Of a stretch of DNA of 15,896 bases, positions 6,152-14,178 are shown in pieces. The notes below the pieces were generated by a model, which saw only the letters and a list, made by a program, of their open reading frames with translations, was not told the origin of the DNA and made no database searches. The stretch is taken from positions 1 to 15,896 of the forward strand of contig CALADT010000079.1 of the NCBI GenBank assembly GCA_937890655.1, written 5' to 3'. Position numbers and translations under genes: made by a program. The stretch's first letter is position 1. The number at the start of each line of letters is the position of its first letter. This stretch comes from an uncultured Mucispirillum sp. (lineage in GTDB: Bacteria; Chrysiogenota; Deferribacteres; Deferribacterales; Mucispirillaceae).

Positions 6152-7930
6152 ATGATAAATACTACAAAAATAGAATACCATGAATATGACGTTTTAGTTA
6201 TAGGTGCAGGTGGTGCTGGTCTTAATGCAGCACAAGTTGCTTCTCAATACGTTAAAACTGCTGTTATATCAGAAGTTTACCCTACGAGAAGTCATACAAT
6301 TAGTGCTCAAGGTGGTATATCTGCTTCACTTGGTAATTTTGAAGAAGACCATTGGCACTGGCATATGTATGATACAGTAAAAGGTTCTGACTACTTATGT
6401 GATCAGGACGCTGCAGAATACTTATGTAGAAAAGCTCCAGAAATGATTATAGAACTTGAACATATTGGGCTTCCATTTAACAGAACTCCAGAAGGTAAAA
6501 TTGCACAACGTCCTTTTGGTGGCCACACTGCTGAATACGGTAAACGTCCAGTAAAAAGAGCTTGTTATGTGGCAGATAGAACAGGCCATGCAATGTTACA
6601 AACATTATTTGAAAAAGCAGTTGCTCAAGGCACACAGTTTTATAATGAATTTTTAGCAATAGAACTTATTAGAAATGAAGATAGAGTTTGTGGCGTTTTA
6701 TGTTTAGACTTACAAAATGGCGAAGTGCATATGTTCCACTCAAAAGCTATTATTATGGCAACAGGTGGTAACAGCCGTATATTTGCTACAACATCTAACG
6801 CACATATTAACACAGGTGATGGTTTAGCATTAGCTTTAAGAGCAGGCTTTTCATGGTGCGACCCTGAATTTTTCCAATTCCACCCAACAGGTATCTATGG
6901 CCATGGTAACCTTATTACAGAAGGTGTTCGTGGGGAAGGTGGTATATTATTAAACGGCGAAAACGAACGTTTTATGGAAAGATATGCACCAACTATTAAA
7001 GATTTAGCACCAAGAGATATTGTTTCTCGTTCTATGGTAAAAGAAGTGCTTGCAGGTAAAGGTGTAGGCCCTAATAAAGACCACGTTCTTTTAAAAATTG
7101 ACCATATTGGTAAAGAAGCAATTATGGAAAAACTTCCAGGTATCCATGAACTTGCATTAGTATTTGCAGGTGTAGATTGCACAAAAGAACCTATCCCTGT
7201 TATGCCTACTGCTCACTATCAAATGGGTGGTATCCCTACAAACTATCTTGGGGAAGTTATTAAAGGTTTTGGTAAAGATGCAGAATCAACTTACCCTGGG
7301 TTTTATGCTGCTGGCGAATGTGCTGCTAACTCAGTGCATGGTGCTAACCGTCTTGGAACTAACTCATTACTTGACCTTGTCGTTTATGGTAGGACAACGG
7401 GTGAACTTGCTGCAAAATTTGCAAAAGAAAACCAAGCTGCAGAATTACCTGAAAATGCAGGGCAAGAAGGTCTTAAACTTTTAGAAAAATTTGCTAACTC
7501 TAATGGTAAAAATACTTTTGGGCCAGTATATAGCAGATTAACTAAACTTATGGAAGTTAAAGCAGGTGTATATAGAACTGAAGAATTAATGACAGAAGCA
7601 GTTAATGAATTAGAAGAAATTGCTACTACATTAGATGACTTTAAAGTTGTGGATAAATCAAGCATTTATAACCTTGATTTAGTGGAAGCTTTAGAGCTTA
7701 ATAATATGATATTAGTAGCAAGATGTGCTGCTAAATCTGCATTAATGCGTAAAGAATCTCGTGGTGGTCATGCTCGTGAAGACTATCCAGAAAGGGATGA
7801 CAAAAACTATATGACACATACTAATGTTACAATAGAAAACGATGGTAAAACAATTAATGTAGATTACAGGCCAGTTAGGACAAAACCACTTACTGTTGAA
7901 CCATTCCCACCTAAACCACGTGTTTACTAA
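6152..7930 (+). CDS. sdhA: succinate dehydrogenase flavoprotein subunit SdhA
   Basis: The 592-residue catalytic subunit oxidises succinate to fumarate with covalent FAD on the cytoplasmic side. Visible: FAD-binding GAGGAG (18-23), the flavin-linking His48 in RSHTISAQGG, substrate residues His244 (QFHPTG), His355 (HYQMGG) and Arg400 (GANRLGTNSLLD), and the likely proton-shuttle Arg288 in APRDIVSR. The C-terminal segment RGGHAREDYPERDD is the usual family end. Length and motifs are those of E. coli SdhA (588). Fumarate reductase is the alternative, but the two-anchor SdhC/SdhD of E. coli type favours dehydrogenase. It starts 28 nt after sdhD, with a GAGG ribosome binding site. Confidence 0.96.
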   Translation: MINTTKIEYHEYDVLVIGAGGAGLNAAQVASQYVKTAVISEVYPTRSHTISAQGGISASLGNFEEDHWHWHMYDTVKGSDYLCDQDAAEYLCRKAPEMIIELEHIGLPFNRTPEGKIAQRPFGGHTAEYGKRPVKRACYVADRTGHAMLQTLFEKAVAQGTQFYNEFLAIELIRNEDRVCGVLCLDLQNGEVHMFHSKAIIMATGGNSRIFATTSNAHINTGDGLALALRAGFSWCDPEFFQFHPTGIYGHGNLITEGVRGEGGILLNGENERFMERYAPTIKDLAPRDIVSRSMVKEVLAGKGVGPNKDHVLLKIDHIGKEAIMEKLPGIHELALVFAGVDCTKEPIPVMPTAHYQMGGIPTNYLGEVIKGFGKDAESTYPGFYAAGECAANSVHGANRLGTNSLLDLVVYGRTTGELAAKFAKENQAAELPENAGQEGLKLLEKFANSNGKNTFGPVYSRLTKLMEVKAGVYRTEELMTEAVNELEEIATTLDDFKVVDKSSIYNLDLVEALELNNMILVARCAAKSALMRKESRGGHAREDYPERDDKNYMTHTNVTIENDGKTINVDYRPVRTKPLTVEPFPPKPRVY

Positions 7931-7947
7931 GAATAAGGAAGGATGAT

Positions 7948-8655
7948 ATGAGTAAATTTGTAAATGTTAAAATTTTAAGATACGACCCAGATAAAGATAA
8001 AAAACCTCACTATCAAACTTATAAGGTTGAATTACGCAGGCCAGGTATGTTATTACTTACTGTTCTTAACCAAATTAAGTGGGAGCTTGACCCTACATTA
8101 TCATTCCGTAGGTCATGTAGAGAAGGTGTTTGTGGTTCAGACGGTATGAATGTTAATGGTGTTAATATGCTTTCATGTATGACAAAAGTGGAAGATTTAG
8201 GCACAAATATTGATATTAGACCACTTCCAGGAATGCCAGTAATAAGAGATTTAGTTGTGGACATATCAAGCTTTATTAACAAATTTATTACTGTTAAACC
8301 ATATATTATCCGTCATTCTCCTATGCCAGATGGTGAGTTATACCAATCTCCAGAAGATAGGAAAAAACTTGATGGTTTATATGAATGTATCCTTTGTGGT
8401 TGCTGTTCTTCATCATGTCCAAGCTATTGGTCAGATCCAGATTATTTAGGGCCAAACGCATTTTTAAGAGCGTGGAGATATTTAATTGATACACGTGATG
8501 AAGGTGCTGATGAACGTTTAGCTATACTTAATGATACACATGGGGTATGGAGATGTCATACAATCTATAACTGTGTGGAAGCATGTCCTAAAGAATTAAA
8601 TCCTACAAAAGCAATAGTAGGTATAAGAAAAATGCTTATGGATAAACAAATCTAG
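7948..8655 (+). CDS. sdhB: succinate dehydrogenase iron-sulfur subunit SdhB
   Basis: The 235-residue electron-transfer subunit carrying three Fe-S clusters between FAD and quinone. [2Fe-2S]: Cys57, Cys62, Asp65 and Cys77 in SCREGVCGSDG...SC, with Asp in place of the third Cys exactly as in E. coli. [4Fe-4S]: Cys147, Cys150, Cys153 and Cys213. [3Fe-4S]: Cys157, Cys203 and Cys209. Trp161 (PSYW) and His204 correspond to quinone-site residues of the E. coli enzyme. The C-terminus is short and clean. The gene begins 17 nt after sdhA with a GGAAGG ribosome binding site and is the last gene before the terminator. Confidence 0.96.
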   Translation: MSKFVNVKILRYDPDKDKKPHYQTYKVELRRPGMLLLTVLNQIKWELDPTLSFRRSCREGVCGSDGMNVNGVNMLSCMTKVEDLGTNIDIRPLPGMPVIRDLVVDISSFINKFITVKPYIIRHSPMPDGELYQSPEDRKKLDGLYECILCGCCSSSCPSYWSDPDYLGPNAFLRAWRYLIDTRDEGADERLAILNDTHGVWRCHTIYNCVEACPKELNPTKAIVGIRKMLMDKQI

Positions 8656-8674
8656 TAAACATAAAGATTTTTAT

Positions 8675-8703
8675 AAGCCCACCTTTTTAAGGTGGGTTTT
8701 TTT
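8675..8703 (+). terminator. strong intrinsic terminator of the sdh operon
   Basis: CCCACCTT (8678-8685) pairs perfectly with AAGGTGGG (8689-8696) over a 3-nt loop, followed by seven T (8697-8703). It starts 20 bp after the sdhB stop codon. Confidence 0.93.
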
Positions 8704-8957
8704 ATAAGTTAAAAATACTTATAATTATATAAAAATAATAAAATATTATAATATGTTTAATTATTTATATTAAGATTATAAAGAACATATTACTTTTTTG
8801 CATAAAAAAAAGAATATATTATAAAGCACTTAGCAGAACATTTTATTTATAATTTTTAAATTATACATTTTAATAATTTGTTATTATATATTAATTAATA
8901 AACTAATATCATTATATATTTTAAAAGCTACCTTTATTAAAAAGATAATTTTTATAT
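8704..8957. other. AT-rich spacer between convergent operons, no gene seen
   Basis: About 250 bp between the sdh and hppA terminators. Very AT-rich, with frequent stops in all frames. I see no ribosome binding site with a usable frame, no tRNA-like fold and no clear repeat. Confidence 0.6.
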
Positions 8958-8988
8958 AAAAAAACAGGCAAGAAATTGCCTGTTTTTT
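8958..8988 (-). terminator. intrinsic terminator of hppA, bidirectional
   Basis: CAGGCAA (8965-8971) pairs with TTGCCTG (8976-8982) over a 4-nt loop, flanked by seven A on the left and six T on the right. It therefore has a U tract on either strand. It lies about 43 bp past the hppA stop and can also catch read-through from sdh. Confidence 0.85.
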
Positions 8989-9030
8989 ATTTATTATAAT
9001 AATTTTAGAAATATTATAATTTAAGTTATA

Positions 9031-11070
9031 TTAAATAAGTAATGGAGCAATAATTAATGCTACAATACTCATAAGTTTTATTAATATATTCATAGCAGGG
9101 CCAGATGTGTCTTTAAATGGGTCGCCCACTGTATCCCCTACAACTGCTGCTTTATGAGCGTCGCCACCTTTTGATTCGCCTTCCACTTCGCCTTTTTCAA
9201 TGGATTTTTTAGCATTATCCCACGCACCACCAGAGTTTGCCATTAATAAAGCTAAAAGCACACCTGTTACAGTAGCACCACCTAACATACCACCTAATGC
9301 TTCTTTACCTAATGTAAAACCAATAACAACAGGCATAGCAGCAGCAAGCACTCCAGGTAATACCATTTCTTTTAATGCTGCTGTTGTAGAAATATCCACG
9401 CATTTTTTAGAATCAGGTTTTACACCTTTTTTGCCTTCTAATAAACCAGGAATCTCCCTAAACTGACGCCTAATTTCTTCCACCATTTTACCGGCTGCTT
9501 TACCAACTGATGTCATAGTTAATGCACCTACAATAAATGGTAATAAGCCACCTATAAATGTTCCTACTATAACATAAGGGTCTGTTAAGTTAATAGTTTC
9601 TACTTTTGCAGCAGCAGCGTAAGCTGAAAAAAGTGCAAGTGCTGTTAATGCAGCAGAACCGATTGCAAAACCTTTACCCATAGCAGCTGTTGTGTTACCT
9701 AAAGAATCAAGGTTATCTGTAATTTTTCTCACATCGCTACCTAATCCACTCATTTCAGAAATACCACCTGCGTTATCTGCAATAGGGCCATATGCGTCAA
9801 CTGTCATAGTAACACCAACTGTTGCAAGCATACCAACTGCAGCAATACCTATTCCGTATAACCCTGAAAGCTGAAAGCTAACAATAATAGCAATACATAT
9901 TATTAAAATAGGCCAGATAGTAGATTCTAAACCTACTGCAAAACCTTGAATAATATTTGTAGCAGGGCCTGTTTTTGAAGCACGTGCTATTCTCATCATA
10001 GGCGAGCCTGATGTATAAAATTCTGTTACAAGCCCAATTAATGTTCCTGCAATAGTTCCACATAATACTGCATAAAATACAGAAGTGGATATATGAAGTA
10101 AACCTGTTACACCAAAATATGCAAATATTAAAAATAAACCTGCACCAATAAATGTGGAATAACGTAACGCTTTTGCAGGGTCAGAGTTTTTTAATATTCT
10201 CATAGAAAATACACCTATTAATGAAGCAATTAAACCTAAAGCTGCAAACATTAAAGGAGTAAGCATAAGGGCAGAACGTGCAGCTGATTCATCTAATGCA
10301 GGGGCAAGCACTGTAATAGAAGTTACTGTTGCTGTTGCTGCAATAGCAATAGTGGCAATAATTGAACCTACATATGATTCAAAAATATCTGCACCCATAC
10401 CGGCAATATCACCTACGTTATCGCCTACGTTATCTGCAATAACCCCTGGGTTTCTAGGGTCATCTTCTGGTATTCCTGCTTCAACTTTACCTACTAAATC
10501 TGCTCCTACATCGGCAGCTTTTGTATATATACCACCACCAACACGGGAAAAAAGTGCAATACTTGATGCACCCATGGCAAAGCCGTTAATAAATTGTATA
10601 TTTTCTGGATTACCTAAAATAATGTATAATACACCTACACCTAAAAGCCCAAGAGATGCAACAGCTAACCCCATAACAGCACCACCGTTATAAGAAACTG
10701 ATAACGCTTTTGCTATGCCTGAACTTCTTGCTGCTTCTGATGTTCTAACATTTGCTTTTGTAGCAGCACTCATACCGAAATAACCTGCTAAAACTGAACT
10801 AATTGCTCCAAATATAAAAGCTGCAGCAGTTTTTATACCAAGAGTTGGCGAAAACATCATAAGCAGTGCCACAACTATAATAAATACAGCAAGCACTTTA
10901 TATTCTCTAAATAAAAAGGCCATAGCACCGTCATGGATAGAAGCTGCAATTTCACGCATTTCTTCGTTACCATCAGGCTGTTTTTTCACTGCATTATAGA
11001 TTATAAATGCAGCTATTATCCCTATTATTGCAATAACAGGAATATAGTAGACAATGTTTGTAAAATCCAT
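9031..11070 (-). CDS. hppA: membrane-bound ion-pumping pyrophosphatase
   Basis: A 679-residue inner-membrane enzyme that couples hydrolysis of pyrophosphate to H+ and/or Na+ export, with about 16 hydrophobic spans. Signature loops: GGGIYTKAADVGADLVGKVE (178-197), the Asp-rich DDPRNPGVIADNVGDNVGD (203-221), DAYGPIADNAGG (425-436), GGAWDNAKK and the C-terminal GDTVGDPFKDTSGP. GNTTAAMGKG (458-467) has Ala where K+-independent enzymes have Lys, so it should be of the K+-dependent class. Glu231 in FESYVG sits at the position used by Na+-type and many K+-dependent members; the ion pumped cannot be fixed from this. ATG follows AGGGGGA closely. A TATAAT lies at 11090-11095, without a good -35, so it may be transcribed from its own promoter or from pth. 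Confidence 0.95.
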   Translation of the reverse strand: MDFTNIVYYIPVIAIIGIIAAFIIYNAVKKQPDGNEEMREIAASIHDGAMAFLFREYKVLAVFIIVVALLMMFSPTLGIKTAAAFIFGAISSVLAGYFGMSAATKANVRTSEAARSSGIAKALSVSYNGGAVMGLAVASLGLLGVGVLYIILGNPENIQFINGFAMGASSIALFSRVGGGIYTKAADVGADLVGKVEAGIPEDDPRNPGVIADNVGDNVGDIAGMGADIFESYVGSIIATIAIAATATVTSITVLAPALDESAARSALMLTPLMFAALGLIASLIGVFSMRILKNSDPAKALRYSTFIGAGLFLIFAYFGVTGLLHISTSVFYAVLCGTIAGTLIGLVTEFYTSGSPMMRIARASKTGPATNIIQGFAVGLESTIWPILIICIAIIVSFQLSGLYGIGIAAVGMLATVGVTMTVDAYGPIADNAGGISEMSGLGSDVRKITDNLDSLGNTTAAMGKGFAIGSAALTALALFSAYAAAAKVETINLTDPYVIVGTFIGGLLPFIVGALTMTSVGKAAGKMVEEIRRQFREIPGLLEGKKGVKPDSKKCVDISTTAALKEMVLPGVLAAAMPVVIGFTLGKEALGGMLGGATVTGVLLALLMANSGGAWDNAKKSIEKGEVEGESKGGDAHKAAVVGDTVGDPFKDTSGPAMNILIKLMSIVALIIAPLLI

Positions 11071-11154
11071 ACAATCCCCCTGAATTATTATTATACTTAT
11101 TTACTAGGTAATAAATATAAATTAATACATTATTTTAATAATAACAAGTAAAAA

Positions 11155-11712
11155 TTATTTATTAAATTCTGTCATGGCTTTATTTAAGCCTTTATTTAAA
11201 ACTTCCATACAGGCATTTACTCCACGTTGTAAAAAATCATCATATACTTTTAACTGTTCGGGGTTATATTTGCCTAAAACATAGCTTACAACATCTTTAG
11301 AATTATCCCTACCTATACCCATTTTAAGCCGTGGAAACTCCATAGAGCCTGTGGATTCTATAATGGATTTTAAACCGTTATGGCCACCAGCAGAACCATT
11401 TCTACGTAGCTTTAATGTGTTATAAGGGATATTCATTTCATCATGAATAATAAAAATATCTTCTATATTTATTTTATAAAAATTAGCAAGGGCAGAAACA
11501 GACCTGCCGGATAAATTCATATAAGTTAAAGGTTTTAAAAGAAATAGTTTTTCATTATTATACCTAACTTCTCCTAAAAGCCCATCAAATTTTTCCTGCC
11601 ATGATACATTTAGTTTTTCAGCTAATAAGTCTACCACTTCAAAACCAATATTATGGCGGGTGCCATTATATTTTTCTTCGGGGTTTCCAAGCCCTGCTAT
11701 AATTTTTATCAC
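11155..11712 (-). CDS. pth: peptidyl-tRNA hydrolase
   Basis: A 185-residue cytosolic esterase that recycles peptidyl-tRNA released from stalled ribosomes. The catalytic set of bacterial Pth is present: Asn10 (GLGNPE), His20 (TRHNIGF), Asn66 (TYMNLSG), Asp91 (IIHDEM) and Asn112 (GGHNGLKS). The start is GTG, 2 nt after the prs stop codon, with AGGTGA 6 nt upstream in the end of prs; the N-terminus MIKIIAGLGNP fits the family exactly. In many bacteria a ribosomal L25 gene lies between prs and pth; it is absent here. Confidence 0.96.
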   Translation of the reverse strand: MIKIIAGLGNPEEKYNGTRHNIGFEVVDLLAEKLNVSWQEKFDGLLGEVRYNNEKLFLLKPLTYMNLSGRSVSALANFYKINIEDIFIIHDEMNIPYNTLKLRRNGSAGGHNGLKSIIESTGSMEFPRLKMGIGRDNSKDVVSYVLGKYNPEQLKVYDDFLQRGVNACMEVLNKGLNKAMTEFNK

Positions 11713-11714
11713 TA

Positions 11715-12659
11715 TTAATCACCTGTAAAAAGTGAGCTAATACTTTCTTTATTATGTATTCTTTCAATAGAAGTTGCTAATATTCCTGCTACTGTTAAGA
11801 TTTCAAGTTTTGCAAAATCTTTAAGCCTTGTATTATCTATTGTATCAGTAATAATTACCTTTTCTATAACACTATTGCTTATTCTTTCAATAGCAGGCCC
11901 TGAAAGGATTCCATGTGTTGCCATAGCTTTTACGCTTGTGGCACCGTTTTCCATTAAAGCAGCAGCAGCTTCTGTTAATGTGCCTGCTGTATCAATCATA
12001 TCATCAATTAATATACATTTTTTGCCACTAACATCACCAATAACGTGCATAACTTTAGCAATATTTGGGCCTGAACGACGTTTATCAATAATTGCAAGAG
12101 GCATACCGAATTTTTTTGCATATGTTCTAGCGCGAGCAACACCACCAGCATCAGGGGAAACAATTACTGTATCATCATCACATAAATCGTTATCTTTCAT
12201 ATATTTATAGAATACAGGTAAAGCATATAAGTTATCCACAGGTATATCAAAAAAGCCTTGTATTTGGCCTGCGTGTAAATCCATAGTAATAACTCTATCA
12301 GCACCTGAAACAGTTATTAAGTTAGAAACTAATTTTGAAGTAATAGGAACACGTGGTTCGCTAGCCCTATCTTGTCTGCTGTAACCAAAATATGGCATAA
12401 TAGCAGTAATAGTGTTAGCAGAAGCACGGCGGAGTGCATCTGTCATAATCATAAGTTCCATAAGGTTTGTATCTGATGGTGCATTTGTAGGCTGCACAAT
12501 AAATACATCACGTCCACGAACGCTTTCGTTAATTTTTACCATTATCTCGCCGTCTGAAAATTTAGAAACGGTAGAGGCGCCAAGTCGCATACCAAGACGA
12601 GATACTATACCTTCGGCTAAACTTTTGTTTGAGTTGCCAGAAAAAATTAAAAAATCCAT
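11715..12659 (-). CDS. prs: ribose-phosphate pyrophosphokinase (PRPP synthetase)
   Basis: Makes PRPP from ribose 5-phosphate and ATP for nucleotide, histidine and tryptophan synthesis. In this 314-residue form: the catalytic flexible loop RQDRASEPRVPIT (95-107), DLHAGQIQGFF (127-137), SPDAGGVARAR (168-178), KRR (193-195) and the PRPP-binding loop DDMIDTAGT (219-227). The start is ATG at 12659, preceded by AAGGGGA at 4-5 nt and giving the usual MDFLIFSGN. An in-frame TTG at 12674 would add five residues that include the ribosome binding site, so it is rejected. It lies 17 nt after ispE and 2 nt before pth, in one operon. Confidence 0.96.
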   Translation of the reverse strand: MDFLIFSGNSNKSLAEGIVSRLGMRLGASTVSKFSDGEIMVKINESVRGRDVFIVQPTNAPSDTNLMELMIMTDALRRASANTITAIMPYFGYSRQDRASEPRVPITSKLVSNLITVSGADRVITMDLHAGQIQGFFDIPVDNLYALPVFYKYMKDNDLCDDDTVIVSPDAGGVARARTYAKKFGMPLAIIDKRRSGPNIAKVMHVIGDVSGKKCILIDDMIDTAGTLTEAAAALMENGATSVKAMATHGILSGPAIERISNSVIEKVIITDTIDNTRLKDFAKLEILTVAGILATSIERIHNKESISSLFTGD

Positions 12660-12676
12660 TTTGTCCCCTTGCAATA

Positions 12677-13528
12677 CTACTGGTTTACAATAGCTGCTTT
12701 TTCTATTAAATATGTTTTATATTGCTCTTTTGCTAAATTATAAGCAAAATCTCTTTGGTTTTCGTTTTCATATACTGCAAATACTGTTGAACCAGAACCA
12801 CTCATTAATGCTATACCATTTGTTTTATTATTTAAAAAATCTACAATATCTTTTACTTCTTTACATGTGTTAAAAACAATATTTTGCATATCGTTTTTCA
12901 TAATAGAGTTAAGTTCTTCAAAAATATATGTTTTTTTTATTTTGTCAAGAGAATTTATTGAAGTATATTTTAAGTTAGGGCTTGAATATATTTCTTTTGT
13001 AGAAATAAATATATTTGGGTTAATAATTAATAAATATAGCTGTGGTAGTTCTATATACTCTTCAATTATTTCACCTCTGCCTGAAGCAAGGGCAGGTTTA
13101 TTATGGAGAAAGAAAACTGTATCGCTACCAATAGAAGCCATAATCTCTGCCATTTGGTTATAAGTAAGGTTAAGGTTGCTTATTTTATTTACATTACTTA
13201 AATAGTTTGCAGCATTAGAGCTACCACCACCTAGCCCTGCACCTGTTGGTATATTTTTTTCAAGGTGTATTTTAAAGTTATCTTTTAATCCGTAATTATT
13301 TTGTAAAATATTATGGGTTTTTAATATTAGGTTGGAGCTATCCACAGGTATATCTTTATTGGAGCATGTAAGTGTTGTTTTATTTGATTTTTCTAAGGTT
13401 ATAATATCATATAAAGATATAGGGCAAAAAAGAGTATATATATTATGGTAGCCGTCCTGCCTTTTACCTGTAATATGTAAAAATAAATTGACTTTTGCAG
13501 GGCATTTAAATGTTAAACTATTTTGCAT
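12677..13528 (-). CDS. ispE: 4-diphosphocytidyl-2-C-methyl-D-erythritol kinase
   Basis: A 283-residue GHMP-family kinase that phosphorylates CDP-methylerythritol with ATP in the MEP pathway of isoprenoid synthesis. Visible: N-terminal CPAKVNLFLHI (9-19) with Lys12 and Asn14, GYHN (26-29), the glycine-rich ATP loop PTGAGLGGGSSNAA (94-107), the catalytic Asp136 in IGSDTVFF, and the C-terminal MSGSGSTVFAV. Its ATG overlaps the end of the lolB-like gene by 11 bp, with GGAG 8 nt upstream, so translation of the two should be coupled. The lolB-ispE-prs order is the one known from E. coli and Pseudomonas. Confidence 0.95.
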   Translation of the reverse strand: MQNSLTFKCPAKVNLFLHITGKRQDGYHNIYTLFCPISLYDIITLEKSNKTTLTCSNKDIPVDSSNLILKTHNILQNNYGLKDNFKIHLEKNIPTGAGLGGGSSNAANYLSNVNKISNLNLTYNQMAEIMASIGSDTVFFLHNKPALASGRGEIIEEYIELPQLYLLIINPNIFISTKEIYSSPNLKYTSINSLDKIKKTYIFEELNSIMKNDMQNIVFNTCKEVKDIVDFLNNKTNGIALMSGSGSTVFAVYENENQRDFAYNLAKEQYKTYLIEKAAIVNQ

Positions 13529-14000
13529 CTTTTGTGCTCCAGCCGTTTTTATTTAAAAACTTAACTGTTACTTCTCCAGAAGGAGATGATATTTTTACTG
13601 ATTCTAAAAAATTATTATTTTTGCTCCAAAAATATTCTGAAACAATATCTCCCTCTTTATACTTATATATTCTAAATTTATCATCAACATATATTTTTGT
13701 GCCACTTTTGCTTGTGAAAATATATGATGAAGTTGTGTAAAAAAGTTTATATGTGCTATCAGGTATAGTATGTGATGGCTGAAAATAGCTGATTATATGA
13801 AAAATAGAGTTATCTGCCACACGTTTTATTTCTTCTGTATTTTCTTTTGATTGAGTATTTACTTCTACTTTATTGTCTTCATATTTTATAGAAGCCACAG
13901 GGCTGTTTAAAGCACCTAAAACGTTAATTAAGGCATCATTATTACATTTTTTATTTAAAAGCATAGTAAAAGATATTTTCTGACTACCGTCAAAAACCAC
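13518..14000 (-). CDS. body of the split LolB-like protein
   Basis: A 160-residue open frame from GTG 14000, in frame with the lipoprotein leader upstream. AGAGG (14011-14015) lies 10 nt before the GTG, right after the leader's stop, so reinitiation is possible. The product would lack a signal peptide and so would stay in the cytoplasm, unlike LolB. It is beta-strand rich and ends in STKDAK, overlapping ispE by 11 bp. Confidence 0.45.
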   Translation of the reverse strand: MVFDGSQKISFTMLLNKKCNNDALINVLGALNSPVASIKYEDNKVEVNTQSKENTEEIKRVADNSIFHIISYFQPSHTIPDSTYKLFYTTSSYIFTSKSGTKIYVDDKFRIYKYKEGDIVSEYFWSKNNNFLESVKISSPSGEVTVKFLNKNGWSTKDAK

Positions 14001-14015
14001 ACTTGCTTTACCTCT

Positions 14016-14162
14016 TTAACTGCAATATTTTGGGCTTTCTTTACTAATTAAGGCTGATAAATTATCCATAGTTAAATCATGGTTAATGTTATATGTGGTA
14101 ATAGCACAACCATAAAATAATACAAAAAATAATAATGATAAAAGTAAAAGTTTAATTTTCAT
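14016..14162 (-). CDS. lipoprotein leader fragment, 48 residues
   Basis: The short upstream half of the split gene. It starts MKIKLLLLSLLFF, reaches the lipobox Cys19 and stops after ...KYCS. It begins 16 nt after the TPR gene and has its own AGGTGG site. Expressed alone it would be a 30-residue mature lipopeptide with no evident function. Confidence 0.4.
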   Translation of the reverse strand: MKIKLLLLSLLFFVLFYGCAITTYNINHDLTMDNLSALISKESPKYCS

Positions 14163-14178
14163 AACCCACCTAGTTATA

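Larger units (their letters stand above)
13518..14162 (-). pseudogene. lolB: lolB-like outer-membrane lipoprotein gene split by an in-frame TAA
   Basis: Reading the minus strand from ATG 14162 (ribosome binding site AGGTGG) gives a lipoprotein signal peptide with lipobox F-Y-G-C (Cys19), then 48 codons to TAA at 14016-14018. The same frame stays open after it: R-G-K-A-S-V-V-F-D-G and on to 13518, about 213 residues in all, the normal LolB size. The stop falls just where the first LolB beta strand (Leu/Val-Arg-Gly-Lys/Arg) would begin; one base change from TTA (Leu) would create it. Identity rests mainly on position between a TPR protein and ispE, the lipobox and weak similarity. LolB inserts lipoproteins into the outer membrane and is essential in E. 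coli. Either a nonsense mutation, a sequence error, or two separately translated pieces. Confidence 0.6.

Noticed and set aside
10352..10693. 113-residue plus-strand frame inside hppA
   Set aside because: Fully antisense to strongly conserved hppA coding sequence, no ribosome binding site, and composition (Pro/Ser/Thr/Ile rich) typical of the mirror of Gly/Ala-rich membrane protein codons.
11097..11115. Bulged inverted repeat upstream of hppA as terminator of pth
   Set aside because: Short AT-rich stem with no T run after it on the minus strand; not convincing as a terminator.
11875..12210. 111-residue plus-strand frame inside prs
   Set aside because: Antisense shadow of prs, whose motifs are intact throughout; no start signals.
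12229..12237. Perfect TTATCCACA inside prs and a near match near 13341 in ispE
   Set aside because: Both encode Val-Asp in conserved protein positions (IPVDN, IPVDS), so coding constraint explains them; they are isolated, unlike the intergenic cluster.
12660..12674. Longer prs start at TTG 12674
   Set aside because: The added codons contain the AAGGGGA ribosome binding site of the ATG at 12659, and the ATG start gives the usual family N-terminus.
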